A program made the position numbers and the translations under genes. 64,000 nt of DNA from Halomicrobium zhouii. Its GTDB lineage: Archaea > Halobacteriota > Halobacteria > Halobacteriales > Haloarculaceae. Positions within the stretch are counted from its first letter, which is position 1. The number at the start of each line of letters is the position of its first letter. Shown here one piece after another: positions 17,568 through 25,980 of the stretch. The DNA lies in contig NZ_FOZK01000001.1 in the NCBI RefSeq assembly GCF_900114435.1, positions 1,054,001 through 1,118,000 on the forward strand. The letters are read 5' to 3'. The notes beneath the pieces are model-generated. The model saw nothing but the letters and a program-made list of their open reading frames with translations. It was not told where the DNA came from and ran no database searches.

Positions 17568-18173
17568 CTAGCCGAGCAGCGATCCGACGGCTTCGTGAAC
17601 CTCCTCCAGCACGTCATCCTGCGACTGAGAGGCGTCGACGCGGACAAACCGCTGGGGCTCCTCGTCGATGAGCCGTTCGTAGTTCTCGCGCACGTCGGCG
17701 AGGTAGTCGGCCGTCTCGAACTTGTTGGTGGCGCCGCTGCGTTCGGCGGCTGTCTCGGGGTCGACGTCGAGGTAGACGGTGGCGTCCGGTGGGCGCGTCC
17801 AGGGTGCGTGGACGTCCTGGACGTACGCCAGCGGGTCGTCGAGGGCGTCCGAGAGGGTCGCGCCCTGGTAGGCGTACCGCGAGTCGGAGTAGCGGTCCGA
17901 GACGACGACGCGGCCGTCGGCGAGCGCGGGACGGACGGTGTCGGCGAGGTGGGCGGCGTGGTCGGCGGTGTAGAGGAACAGTTCGGCCAGCGGGTCGGCG
18001 TCGTCGTCCCCGATGGAGCGTTCGACGGCCTCCCCGTACCACGTCTCCGTCGGTTCGCGGGTGAAGACGGCGTCGTCCGGCACGGCGTCGTCGCGCGTGC
18101 CGTCGCCGCTCCGGAGCGACTCCCAGGCGGACGTCTTGCCGCTCCCGTCGAGGCCCTCCAGCGTGATGAGCAT
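17568..18173 (-). CDS. tmk: Thymidylate kinase (dTMP kinase)
   Basis: 201 residues. P-loop GLDGSGKTS (7-15) and the TMPK signature [12 protein letters not shown], with the LID-like region containing [15 protein letters not shown]. Phosphorylates dTMP to dTDP for DNA synthesis in the cytosol. Length matches the family. Starts at the ATG complementing 18171-18173. An inverted-repeat element and a short GC hairpin lie just upstream. Confidence 0.92.
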   Translation of the reverse strand: MLITLEGLDGSGKTSAWESLRSGDGTRDDAVPDDAVFTREPTETWYGEAVERSIGDDDADPLAELFLYTADHAAHLADTVRPALADGRVVVSDRYSDSRYAYQGATLSDALDDPLAYVQDVHAPWTRPPDATVYLDVDPETAAERSGATNKFETADYLADVRENYERLIDEEPQRFVRVDASQSQDDVLEEVHEAVGSLLG

Positions 18174-18258
18174 ACCGGCAGGTCACGGGCGCCTCACGTA
18201 AACGCCCCGCTACGCGGCGGGGGTATCGTGTCGACCCCCGGTCCTGGCCCGGTGCTTC

Positions 18259-18340
18259 ATGGTGGTGGTTGTAACTGTTTACCGGCGTTCGGCGGCACCG
18301 GCCACGTCGAACCCCGGCACGGACGTACAACCACCACTAT
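18259..18340. repeat. Copy A of a short repeated element with inverted ends (MITE-like)
   Basis: The left end ATGGTGGTGGTTGTA (18259-18273) is the inverted match (14 of 15) of the right end (18326-18340). The interior contains TTTACCGG, ACCGGCCACG, TCGAAC and CCGG blocks that recur in the same order in copy B at 51533-51604. It lies between the stop of the ATP-grasp gene (its last three bases abut or overlap this stop) and the thymidylate kinase start. No open reading frame is inside. It may be a non-autonomous mobile element or a structured RNA. Confidence 0.65.
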
Positions 18341-19668
18341 CAATCGCCCGGGAGGTCTGCTTCGTCTGCGATGCTCTCGTCGGCGTCACCAGGTGGCGGG
18401 TCGACGTTCGTACCCTCGGAACTGGCGGGGCGGCGGTCGGTTTCGTCGGCACGACCGTCGCCGTTCGCCGCGTTCTGGGCCGACGTCTCGACGCTGGATG
18501 GACCGGCGGTGGCTGTGTCGACGGTGTCGACGACGGCGGCCGGTGGGGTGAGCCACGCCCCGAGATCGCGGAGGTTCAGGTCCAGGCGGGCTGGCGGCCA
18601 GCAGATGGCGGCGGCCGACCGGAGGAGCGACTCGTCGTCGGTCCGGGCGGCGTAGTAGAGTTCCCGGAGGGGGAACACCATCTCCGCCGTCGCGTCGGGC
18701 GGATGGCCCGTCTGGGCGCCGTCGAGTCCGAGCGCGCGCCGCGCACACGTCGAGACGAAGCGGTAGCCCGCCTGGCTCGCGAGGGCGTAAGAGGCCCAGA
18801 GCTTCGGATTGATCTCCATGAGGGCGTAACTGCCGTCGGCGCAGCGCTTGAACTCGACCAGCGCGGGTCCGTGCCAGTCGAGGCTGTCGAGCAGGCGGAT
18901 GGCGGCGGTCTCGATCCGTGGGTCGCGGAACAGGCGCACCCGGGTCCCGCTGCCGCCTTCGCGCGGGACGGAGCGGAGTTCTTCGTGGGCGAACAGCAGT
19001 TGCGGCGCGCCGTCGTCGTAGAGGAGCCCGCAGGCGTAGGTCCGTTCGCCCGGGATGCACTCCTGGACGATCACCTCCCGGACGCCGCGCTCGGCGACGA
19101 GGTCGTCGTAGGTCGCCCAGAACGCCCCGGGACGTTCGACCGCCGCCGTGACGTTCTTTCCGCACTCGTGACGGGCTTTGAGGAAGAGGGGAAACGGCAG
19201 GTCGGCGACCTCGCCCGGTCGACCTCGCTCGTCGAGGGCCGCGACGCGGTCGGTGAACGACGTGGGCGTGCCGACGTCGAGTTCGGCCGCCAGTTCCGCG
19301 GTCGCGACCTTGTCGACGGCGACGTCGAGTGAGTCCGAGGGCGGGAGCCAGCACTCCACCGCGTCGGGGAGGTCGTCCCGAATCCGGTCGACGGCGGCCA
19401 CGGAGTGGTACCCCACCGGGACCAGGAGGTCGGGACGGTGCGCCTCGACGGCGTCGAGGAGCTGGTCGGCGTACCCCGGCTCGCTCGCGGGACCCGTCGT
19501 CACGCCGACGTCACAGTACCGGGACCGGAGCAGGCGACTCCAGTTGCTGGTGCCGACGCCGACGACCTCGGCGTCCAGGTCCTCGGAGAGCTCGGTGGCG
19601 ACCTGGATGGCGTTGTCGTTGTCGCCGTCGAGCACCATCACTGTCGGACGGCTGCGGTCTCGTCCCAT
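18340..19668 (-). CDS. ATP-grasp enzyme (carboxylate-amine ligase type)
   Basis: 442 residues from MGRDRSRPTVMVLDGDNDNA. N-terminal Rossmann-like preATP domain (1-110), then the ATP-grasp core: VDKVATAELAAELDVGTPTSF, FPLFLKARHECGK (ATP-binding lysine), VQECIPGERTY, LVEFKRCADGSYALMEINPKLWAS (Mg2+-binding Glu/Asn). The last about 85 residues are an acidic, Ser/Thr/Asp-rich tail with no predicted fold. It forms a carboxylate-amine bond with ATP; substrate unknown. The ATG at 19668 is preferred over a TTG nine bases upstream. It starts five bases after the stop of the GNAT gene, so the two probably act together. Confidence 0.85.
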   Translation of the reverse strand: MGRDRSRPTVMVLDGDNDNAIQVATELSEDLDAEVVGVGTSNWSRLLRSRYCDVGVTTGPASEPGYADQLLDAVEAHRPDLLVPVGYHSVAAVDRIRDDLPDAVECWLPPSDSLDVAVDKVATAELAAELDVGTPTSFTDRVAALDERGRPGEVADLPFPLFLKARHECGKNVTAAVERPGAFWATYDDLVAERGVREVIVQECIPGERTYACGLLYDDGAPQLLFAHEELRSVPREGGSGTRVRLFRDPRIETAAIRLLDSLDWHGPALVEFKRCADGSYALMEINPKLWASYALASQAGYRFVSTCARRALGLDGAQTGHPPDATAEMVFPLRELYYAARTDDESLLRSAAAICWPPARLDLNLRDLGAWLTPPAAVVDTVDTATAGPSSVETSAQNAANGDGRADETDRRPASSEGTNVDPPPGDADESIADEADLPGD

Positions 19669-19673
19669 CCGGA

Positions 19674-20849
19674 TCAATCCTTGTTCGGTTCCAGGAAGGT
19701 CGGAAGCCAGTTCGCCCGGTCGGTGACGTCGCCCCGTCCGCCGGGGTCGTCGTCCCGTCCGTCGGTGCCCTCACCCGTCCCGTCGGCGTCGCCTGTCGTG
19801 AGCGGCCTGGCGGCCATCCGCAGGGGTTTCGTCTGCCCGTCGAGCACCGGGGCGGAGTCGCGGACGAAGCCGAACCGACCCAGGAGGTCGGCCGGAAGCG
19901 TCTCGCCGACGGACTTGACGACGTCGGCGTCGGTGTGGTCGGCGAGCGCCGTAGCGACTAGCCGTCTGAGCGGGTCCGCGGGCTGGTTCGGCGGGAGCGG
20001 CACCGCGTCGCGGAACTGCAACACGCCGCTGTCGGTCAGGCGAGTCACGAGGGCCGCGACGGGGTCCCCGCGCGACCGGGCGACGTAGGTCCGGTAGTCG
20101 TGGGTCGGGTCGGCGAGCCACCACTCGTAGAACTGCGCCTCGCGCTCGACGTGGAGCCGTTCCGGGACCGAACGTTCGTACAGCGAGGCGAGGAGTGCCG
20201 CGGGCGCCTCCTCGTGGGATTCGACCCGGAAGCTCCCCGACGGCGTCCCGGCCCTGTCGAGGGCCGATAACGCACCGCGTGCGAGAACGTCTGCGACGCG
20301 TTCGAGTGTCCGACCGCCCGCGCCGCCGAGAGCGTCCTCGAGTGCGTCGGCGAGGAACGCCGAGGGGCGCTGGATGCGGTAGAAGACGTCGAGTGCGCCG
20401 AGCGACTCCCAGCCGAGCTTCCGCTGGGCGCCCAGCGCGCCCTCGGTCGGGTAGTTGAAGAACAGCGACGGCTCTCCGGCCTCGTAGCGGTCGATGGCCT
20501 GGCGCGTCATCCGGGTGTAGAGCCCGTTCCGGCGGTGGTCCGGATGGATGACCGCGTCGGCGGGCTGGAGCGCCAGCACCGTCCGGTCGGCACGCCGGAG
20601 CCGACAGGGGAGATACGCCTGCACGCCGACCAGGTTGCCGTCGCGCTCGGCGACGTTGATCGGGACGTGGGAGAGGTACGGGTCGTCGACGTACTTCCAG
20701 TCGACGTACGCTCGCGACCGGGTCCGACCCAGCGCGTCCTCGAACAGGGCGCGAACGCCGTCCGCGTCGCCACTGCGGAACCAGCGGATCGAGTACCCGT
20801 CGGCCGTCGACTGGGCCTCTTCGCCCGTCTCTTGCGATTGACTGGACAT
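19674..20849 (-). CDS. GNAT-family acetyltransferase-like protein
   Basis: 391 residues. The N-terminal GNAT domain shows VRALFEDALGRTRSRAYVDWKY, VGVQAYLPC and the acetyl-CoA loop region QPADAVIHPDHRRNGLYTRM; a second, degenerate GNAT-like half follows (FYEWWLADPTHDYRTYVARSRG). The length and YVDWKY...DP motif recall two-domain transferases linked with polysaccharide or cell-envelope modification. The C-terminal 45 residues are disordered and acidic. Co-directional with the ATP-grasp gene, stop to start gap of five bases, implying a joint pathway such as acylating or ligating a small molecule. Substrate cannot be deduced. Confidence 0.8.
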   Translation of the reverse strand: MSSQSQETGEEAQSTADGYSIRWFRSGDADGVRALFEDALGRTRSRAYVDWKYVDDPYLSHVPINVAERDGNLVGVQAYLPCRLRRADRTVLALQPADAVIHPDHRRNGLYTRMTRQAIDRYEAGEPSLFFNYPTEGALGAQRKLGWESLGALDVFYRIQRPSAFLADALEDALGGAGGRTLERVADVLARGALSALDRAGTPSGSFRVESHEEAPAALLASLYERSVPERLHVEREAQFYEWWLADPTHDYRTYVARSRGDPVAALVTRLTDSGVLQFRDAVPLPPNQPADPLRRLVATALADHTDADVVKSVGETLPADLLGRFGFVRDSAPVLDGQTKPLRMAARPLTTGDADGTGEGTDGRDDDPGGRGDVTDRANWLPTFLEPNKD

Positions 20850-21160
20850 CTGTCTCTGTACCCGTCGACAGCGGGGATTGTAATTGACGGCTTAGTCACA
20901 CCGAAACCCGATCAAATCCCGGATTAACGTCCACCCGGGTCGTCGGGGCGAACGTGGACGACTTTCGAGAAACTGGCCGACTGCGGTCCGATTCAGCAGT
21001 CTCCGTCGCTCTCGGACGCTGCGCGCGGCCGGTATCCCGACCAAACCGGGCGGTAAGCCCTGGCTGGCGTCGGACCGTGAACGATACGCCGATTGCCGTC
21101 GTCAGCGCGCCTCGCTAGCGAGCGCCAAGTTTTACGGTCGCTCCCGGTCCAGTTTCGAGC
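20850..21160. other. 311-base divergent intergenic region
   Basis: Lies between the start of the GNAT gene (minus) and the start of the NDUFA9-like gene (plus), so it should hold both promoters. AAGTTTTACGG (21127-21137) is a TATA-like box about 27 bases before the plus-strand ATG. CTCGCTAGCGAG (21111-21122) is a perfect 12-bp palindrome just upstream of it. No convincing gene was seen. Confidence 0.5.
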
Positions 21161-22051
21161 ATGAACGTGCTCGTGGTCGGCGGCGACGGCTTCATCGGAC
21201 AGTACCTGTGTACCGAACTCGTCGAGCGCGGCCACGAGGTGACGTCGCTGTCGCGCTCGCCCGACCAGGGCGTGCTCCCGGACGGCGTCTCGACGGTGGC
21301 CGGCGACGTCACCGACTACGACTCCATCGAACCCGCATTCGAGGGGCGCGACGCGGTGGTGAACCTGGTCGCACTCTCGCCGCTGTTCCAGCCCAGCGGC
21401 GGCAACGAGATGCACGAGACGGTCCACCTCGGCGGGACGCGCAACTGCGTCCGGGCCGCGGAAGAACACGGCGTCGACCGCTTCGTCCAGCAGAGCGCCC
21501 TCGGCGCTGACCCGGAGGGGACAACCCACTACATCCGGGCGAAGGGGAAGGCCGAAGACGTCGTGCGCGCGAGCGACCTGGACTGGGTCATCTTCCGCCC
21601 GTCTATCGTCTTCGGCGAGGGCGGCGAGTTCGTCTCGTTCACGACGAAACTGACGACGCCGTACGTCACGGGGCTTCCTGGCGGCGGTCGGACGCGCTTC
21701 CAGCCGATCTTCGTCGAGGAGTTCGTCCCGATGGTGGCGGCGGCCCTCGAGGACGAGACCCACGTCGGTGAGACGTACGAGATCGGCGGACCAGAAGTGG
21801 TGACCCTCGCCGAAGTGGCGAAACTGGCCTATCGCGCCCGGGGGAAGTCACTGACCGTGCTTCCCGTCCCGATGGTGCTCGCCGGCCTCGGGCTGTCAGT
21901 GGCCGGGGCCATCCCGGGATTTCCGATGGGCGCCGACCAGTACCGCTCGCTGCGCTTCGACAACAGCGTCGCGGACAACGACGTCGACGCATTCGGTGTC
22001 GACGTAGCGGACCTTACCACACTGGCTACGTACCTGGGTGTCGAGGAGTGA
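21161..22051 (+). CDS. NDUFA9-like NAD(P)-binding protein (atypical SDR)
   Basis: 296 residues. N-terminal Rossmann motif VVGGDGFIGQYL (G7, G10, G13), then DVTDYDSIEPAFEGRDAVVNLVALS and FVQQSALGAD. FRPSIVFGEGGEFVSF is typical of the NDUFA9/atypical SDR a5 group. There is no YxxxK catalytic pair in the classical position, so it may act as an electron-transport assembly factor or a sugar/quinone-linked reductase. A TATA-like element is about 27 bases upstream. No complex I genes are nearby. Confidence 0.82.
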   Translation: MNVLVVGGDGFIGQYLCTELVERGHEVTSLSRSPDQGVLPDGVSTVAGDVTDYDSIEPAFEGRDAVVNLVALSPLFQPSGGNEMHETVHLGGTRNCVRAAEEHGVDRFVQQSALGADPEGTTHYIRAKGKAEDVVRASDLDWVIFRPSIVFGEGGEFVSFTTKLTTPYVTGLPGGGRTRFQPIFVEEFVPMVAAALEDETHVGETYEIGGPEVVTLAEVAKLAYRARGKSLTVLPVPMVLAGLGLSVAGAIPGFPMGADQYRSLRFDNSVADNDVDAFGVDVADLTTLATYLGVEE

Positions 22052-22186
22052 CTCCCAGCTAATCACCGGCTGTAGCCCTCGAAGCTGTAGATTATCACAC
22101 AGGAGATCCCCTATCGTATTCGATATTCTGGCAAAAGGCTTATACCCGCTTTCGCACTTGCCCTCTTTAAGCGGAGTCTCGAACCA

Positions 22187-23365
22187 ATGAAACTCGCGAT
22201 GATCGGCTTCGGGCAGGCCGGTGGCAAAATCGTCGACAAGTTCCTCGAGTACGACCAGCGAACGAACTCCGGTATCGTTCGCTCGGCCGTCGCAGTGAAC
22301 ACGGCGAAAGCTGACTTGCTCGGACTCGAACAGATACCAGAGGAGCACAGGGTCCTTATCGGACAGGCCAGGGTCAAGGGTCACGGCGTCGGTGCCGACA
22401 ACGAACTCGGAGCGGAGATCGCCGAGGAGGACATCGACGAGATCCAGGGAGCTATCGACAACATCCCGGTCCACGAGATCGACGCGTTCCTCGTCGTCTC
22501 CGGACTCGGCGGCGGGACGGGGTCGGGCGGGTCCCCGGTGATCTCGAAACATCTCAAGCGCATCTACACCGAACCGGTGTACGGGCTCGGCGTCCTGCCG
22601 GGCGGCGACGAGGGTGGCATCTACACCCTCAACGCCGCGCGCTCGTTCCAGACGTTCGTCCGCGAGGTGGACAACCTCCTCGTGTTCGACAACGATTCCT
22701 GGCGGAAGACGGGCGAATCCGTCCAGGGCGGCTATGACCACATCAACGAGGAGATCGTCCGGCGCTTCGGCGTGCTGTTCGGTGCCGGCGAGGTCGGTGC
22801 CGGCGACAACGTCGCCGAGTCCGTCGTCGACTCCTCGGAGATCATCAACACGCTGGCCGGCGGCGGCGTCTCCACGGTGGGCTACGCCTCCGAGGACGTC
22901 GAACTCTCCGGGTCCAGCGGCGGCCTCCTCTCCCGGTTCAAGGGCGACGAGGGCGGCAGCGACATGGACACGGCCAACACGACCAACCGGATCACGTCGC
23001 TGGTCCGCAAGGCCGCGCTCGGTCGGCTGACACTTCCCTGCGAGATCGAGGGCGCCGAGCGCGCGCTGCTCGTGATGGCTGGGCCGTCCCAGCACCTCAA
23101 CCGGAAAGGCATAGAGCGCGGGCGGAAGTGGCTCGAGGAGCAGACCGGGTCGATGGAGGTCCGCGGTGGGGACTACCCGACCAACGAGCCCCGCGTCGCC
23201 GCGGCGGTGTTGCTGTCGGGCATCCACAACGTCCCGCGGATAAAGGAGCTCCAGCAGATCGCCATCGAGGCACAGGACAACATCGACGACATCCGCCAGC
23301 AGAGCGAGGACAACCTCGAGCAGCTGGTCGAAGATGACGAGGATGAGCTCGATCCCCTGTTCTAG
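22187..23365 (+). CDS. cetZ1: CetZ tubulin-superfamily cytoskeletal GTPase
   Basis: 392 residues. N-terminal MKLAMIGFGQAGGKIVDKFL, tubulin signature GGGTGSGG (108-115), and C-terminal NLEQLVEDDEDELDPLF tail typical of CetZ rather than FtsZ. CetZ forms GTP-dependent filaments that control haloarchaeal cell shape and motility. The neighbourhood (membrane protein then cofC) is the one I recall for cetZ1 of Haloferax, so I use that symbol with some reservation. TATA-like sequences (GGCTTATAC near 22137) lie upstream. The next gene begins 32 bases before this one ends. Confidence 0.9.
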   Translation: MKLAMIGFGQAGGKIVDKFLEYDQRTNSGIVRSAVAVNTAKADLLGLEQIPEEHRVLIGQARVKGHGVGADNELGAEIAEEDIDEIQGAIDNIPVHEIDAFLVVSGLGGGTGSGGSPVISKHLKRIYTEPVYGLGVLPGGDEGGIYTLNAARSFQTFVREVDNLLVFDNDSWRKTGESVQGGYDHINEEIVRRFGVLFGAGEVGAGDNVAESVVDSSEIINTLAGGGVSTVGYASEDVELSGSSGGLLSRFKGDEGGSDMDTANTTNRITSLVRKAALGRLTLPCEIEGAERALLVMAGPSQHLNRKGIERGRKWLEEQTGSMEVRGGDYPTNEPRVAAAVLLSGIHNVPRIKELQQIAIEAQDNIDDIRQQSEDNLEQLVEDDEDELDPLF

Positions 23366-24113
23366 GGCGACGATCGCACTCCTGTTCGTGGCGGTTCTGG
23401 TCGCTGCCGTCGGACCAGCGAGTGCGCTCAGTCTCTCTAGCGAGGGCGTTCCGGAGTCGTCCCAGGTCGGCGAGGAGGTCCAGGTGACCTACAACATCGA
23501 CGACCCGTTCACCGACGCCCCCAACGAGTGGACGCTCCAGGGTGAGACGGAACTCGAAGACGTGCGCTGGACCGTGACGGTCCTCCGGGCGGGTACGCAG
23601 GTCTCCCAGGAGACCTACACGGAGCAGTCGTTCAACCACTCGCTCGACGTCGACGACAACGGCGACGAGGTCGTCGTCAACCTCGACGGCACGACGCCGG
23701 CCATCGAGAACTACACGTACAGCCCCGAGGAGAGCTACCGCGTCACCTCCCTCGACCAGCGGACCGGCGGGAACGTCGAGAAACTGGCCAACGACTCGGC
23801 GCACCACTACACCGGGGACAGCCAGGAAGCCCGGAACGCCATCGAGGACGCCGAGGCGGCCATCGACGAGGCCGGCGGCCACTCCGATGCCGAGGATCTG
23901 CGCGACAGCGCGGTGTCGGCCTACGAGGCCGAGAACTTCGGCAACGCGGTCGACCTGGCGAACAAGGCCGAGCAGCAGGCCGAGAACGCCAAGCAGTCCC
24001 AGCAGACGCTCACCATGGCGCTGATGGGCGGCGGCGTCCTGCTCGTGCTCGCCCTCATCGGCGGCGGGATCTACTACTGGAAGTCCCAGCAGGAGACGGT
24101 CAGCCGGCTGTAG
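23334..24113 (+). CDS. Secreted, membrane-anchored protein linked to cetZ
   Basis: 259 residues. Signal-like hydrophobic N-terminus (ATIALLFVAVLVAAVGPASA), an external beta-rich domain with N-glycosylation sites (NHS, NYT, NDS), a helical segment with TPR/coiled character (EARNAIEDAEAAIDEAGGHSDAEDL ... NFGNAVDLANKAEQQAENAKQSQ), and a C-terminal transmembrane helix (LMGGGVLLVLALIGGGIYYW) with a short positive tail. It overlaps cetZ by 32 bases; a second ATG at 23343 is also possible. The tight coupling suggests a role with CetZ at the envelope, but no function is established. Confidence 0.75.
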   Translation: MTRMSSIPCSRATIALLFVAVLVAAVGPASALSLSSEGVPESSQVGEEVQVTYNIDDPFTDAPNEWTLQGETELEDVRWTVTVLRAGTQVSQETYTEQSFNHSLDVDDNGDEVVVNLDGTTPAIENYTYSPEESYRVTSLDQRTGGNVEKLANDSAHHYTGDSQEARNAIEDAEAAIDEAGGHSDAEDLRDSAVSAYEAENFGNAVDLANKAEQQAENAKQSQQTLTMALMGGGVLLVLALIGGGIYYWKSQQETVSRL

Positions 24114-24722
24114 ATGCGGACCGTCGTCCCGTTCGCCGTCTCGGAGCCGAAAACGCGACTTTCGTCCGTTCTTTCACCCGACGAGCGCCGCGAGTTCGCG
24201 CGAGCGATGCTCGACGACGTGCTCGCCGCGCTCCGCGCTCTCGACAGGGAACCCGAGGTCCTCGCGACAGAGCGCGTCGACGTCGACGCGCCGGTCACCG
24301 TCGACGACCGGCCCCTCGACCCCGCAATCAACGAGGTTCTCGAAACCACTGACGAAGCGGTCGCCGTCGTCATGGCCGACCTCGCGCTCGCGACGCCCGA
24401 CGCGCTCGACCAACTCTTCTCCCCCGACGCGGACGTCGTGCTCGCGCCGGGCCGCGGCGGTGGCACCAACGCCTTCGTCGCCCGCCACCCCGACTTTCGG
24501 GTGGACTACCACGACGCCTCGATCCGCGATCACCGCCGTATCGCCGCCGAACTCACGGACGACGTCGTCGAGGTGGACTCGTTCCGACTCGCCACGGACG
24601 TCGACGACCCGTCGGATCTCGCGGAGGTCCTCCTCCACGGCGAGGGCGAGGCCGCCGACTGGCTCCGCGAGGCGGGATTCGAACTCTCCGTCGACGACGG
24701 TCGAGTTGGCGTGTCGCGATAA
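24114..24722 (+). CDS. cofC: 2-phospho-L-lactate guanylyltransferase
   Basis: 202 residues, beginning [25 protein letters not shown], the hallmark of CofC, with [11 protein letters not shown] and [15 protein letters not shown]. Activates 2-phospholactate with GTP for coenzyme F420 synthesis. The ATG follows the previous stop with no gap (TAGATG). CofG often comes next in related genomes, but here an inverted repeat and an unrelated gene follow. Confidence 0.92.
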   Translation: MRTVVPFAVSEPKTRLSSVLSPDERREFARAMLDDVLAALRALDREPEVLATERVDVDAPVTVDDRPLDPAINEVLETTDEAVAVVMADLALATPDALDQLFSPDADVVLAPGRGGGTNAFVARHPDFRVDYHDASIRDHRRIAAELTDDVVEVDSFRLATDVDDPSDLAEVLLHGEGEAADWLREAGFELSVDDGRVGVSR

Positions 24723-24779
24723 CGGACTTTCCGACCGAAACGGCTGGCTGACCATCCGCCGAGGTGGGAATGAAAGGGG

Positions 24780-24862
24780 CGAGCGTCTCGGCCGAAGCCC
24801 GACGACGCAAGCACCGGAGCGCTAGCGAGGAGCGTAGCGAGTCGCGCGAGCCGAGACGCTCG
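24780..24862. repeat. Long inverted repeat after cofC
   Basis: CGAGCGTCTCGGC (24780-24792) is the exact inverted match of 24850-24862, giving a 13-bp perfect stem around a 57-base region rich in GGAGCG, GCTAGCGAG and GAGCGTAGCGAG blocks. These G-purine-A-centred motifs resemble those at 15718-15900 and 57102-57144. It lies between cofC and the next gene on the same strand and may end the cetZ-cofC transcript. Confidence 0.65.
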
Positions 24863-24966
24863 GGGCTTTCGAGTTGTTATTGCTGTTGTCAGCCGTCATC
24901 GCTCCACCAGATGAAACCGATCACGGGGGCGAAACAGGGAAGGTCGCCCCTCGTGAAGCCTCGCCC

Positions 24967-25428
24967 ATGAAGGAAGGGACGTTTCTCGTGACGACTGCGG
25001 AAGACGAGGCCGCCACGCTACGCGACGTCCACGACCAGCAGGTGATCACGCTCGCGGACAACCCCGGAGTCGAAGCCGGGGAGATTATCGAGGGGACGGT
25101 CGAGGCCGAACCACCCCTCGAAGTGGCTTACCAGCTCACCGATGTCGAATCGCGCCGGACGATCCCGGTCGAGCGCAGCGAGATGGCACCCACGTCGATG
25201 GAGAAAGAGATGGCCGCCGAGCAGTCGGAAGGGGACATCGAGATCCGGGAGCGCGCCGGCGACGGCGAAATCCACGTCCTGACCGTCCCCGAGGAACGCA
25301 CCGACCAGGCCGCGACGGACGTCGTCGACGACCAGGAGACGGTCGCGCGGGCGGCCCGCCTCGGCGTCGAGCGGGTCGAAGTACGCGCCGCGGACGGCGT
25401 CGTCAGCGTCCGCTACCTGCCAGATTGA
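24967..25428 (+). CDS. Conserved haloarchaeal protein, DUF5812-like
   Basis: 153 residues starting MKEGTFLVTTAEDEAATLRDV. Small beta-rich first half (QVITLADNPGVEAGEIIEGTVEAEPPLEVAYQL) followed by a second half resembling a compact alpha/beta unit (IHVLTVPEERTDQAATDVVDDQETVARAARLGVERVEVR). Restricted to haloarchaea as far as I recall; no known function. ATG chosen at 24967, where conservation starts. The next small gene overlaps its stop (TGATG). Confidence 0.7.
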   Translation: MKEGTFLVTTAEDEAATLRDVHDQQVITLADNPGVEAGEIIEGTVEAEPPLEVAYQLTDVESRRTIPVERSEMAPTSMEKEMAAEQSEGDIEIRERAGDGEIHVLTVPEERTDQAATDVVDDQETVARAARLGVERVEVRAADGVVSVRYLPD

Positions 25429-25589
25429 TGGTCTCCCGAGATACCAAAACCACGGCTGCGTTCGTCGTACTCGCCGTTATCCTCTGGATCGCCGCCTCAA
25501 CCGTCACGGACAACGAACTCGTGCAGTGGGGTGTCCTCATCGGCGTCGGCCTGATTGTACCGATAGCGGTCAACGGGTGGCGGGAGTAG
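25428..25589 (+). CDS. 53-residue membrane protein
   Basis: Small gene overlapping the preceding stop codon by one base. The product, MVSRDTKTTAAFVVLAVILW to VNGWRE, has two hydrophobic helices separated by TDNELVQWG. The translational coupling and hydrophobicity pattern support a real gene. No family recognised. Confidence 0.6.
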   Translation: MVSRDTKTTAAFVVLAVILWIAASTVTDNELVQWGVLIGVGLIVPIAVNGWRE

Positions 25590-25609
25590 GCAACGACTCT
25601 TTCTGGAGG

Positions 25610-25921
25610 CTACTGCGTCGGCCCGCCGGCGCTCTGGACGCGCCAGCCGCCGCGGACTTCCCCGCCGTCGCGTTCGGTGAACGCGAACGTCGTCTCTTCG
25701 TCGACTGCGTCGCCGCCCTCGACGTTCTCGACGCGGAGGTCGACGTCTAGTGTGTCGCCGCAACAGCCGACGCTGACGAACTCTTCCCAGACGTCGCCCT
25801 CGCTCGCGGTGTCGTGGGCCTTCCGGAGATAGGCACGGAAGGGGCTCCCTTCGACTTCCTCGCGGCCCCAGTCGCTCAGGTCGGACGGGCAGGAGAGCAC
25901 GACTCGCGTGGCTCGTGTCAT
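25610..25921 (-). CDS. Conserved haloarchaeal protein of unknown function
   Basis: 103 residues: MTRATRVVLSCPSDLSDWGR, a short helical region (FRAYLRKAHDTASEGDVWEEF), VSVGCCGDTLDVDLRVENVEGGD and a final beta strand pair. CC at the centre could bind metal or form disulphides. No domain recognised. It converges on the 53-residue membrane gene with 20 bases between. Confidence 0.65.
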   Translation of the reverse strand: MTRATRVVLSCPSDLSDWGREEVEGSPFRAYLRKAHDTASEGDVWEEFVSVGCCGDTLDVDLRVENVEGGDAVDEETTFAFTERDGGEVRGGWRVQSAGGPTQ

Positions 25922-25980
25922 CGATCAGTGTAGGGGCCTCGCACTGGTAGGTCCTTCGCGCGGTTGGCGAGACAGTCCCG

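Noticed and set aside
18201..18225. A CCCCGC/GCGGGG hairpin considered as a terminator
   Set aside because: Short and GC-only, at a spot explained better by the adjacent repeated element; no T-run.
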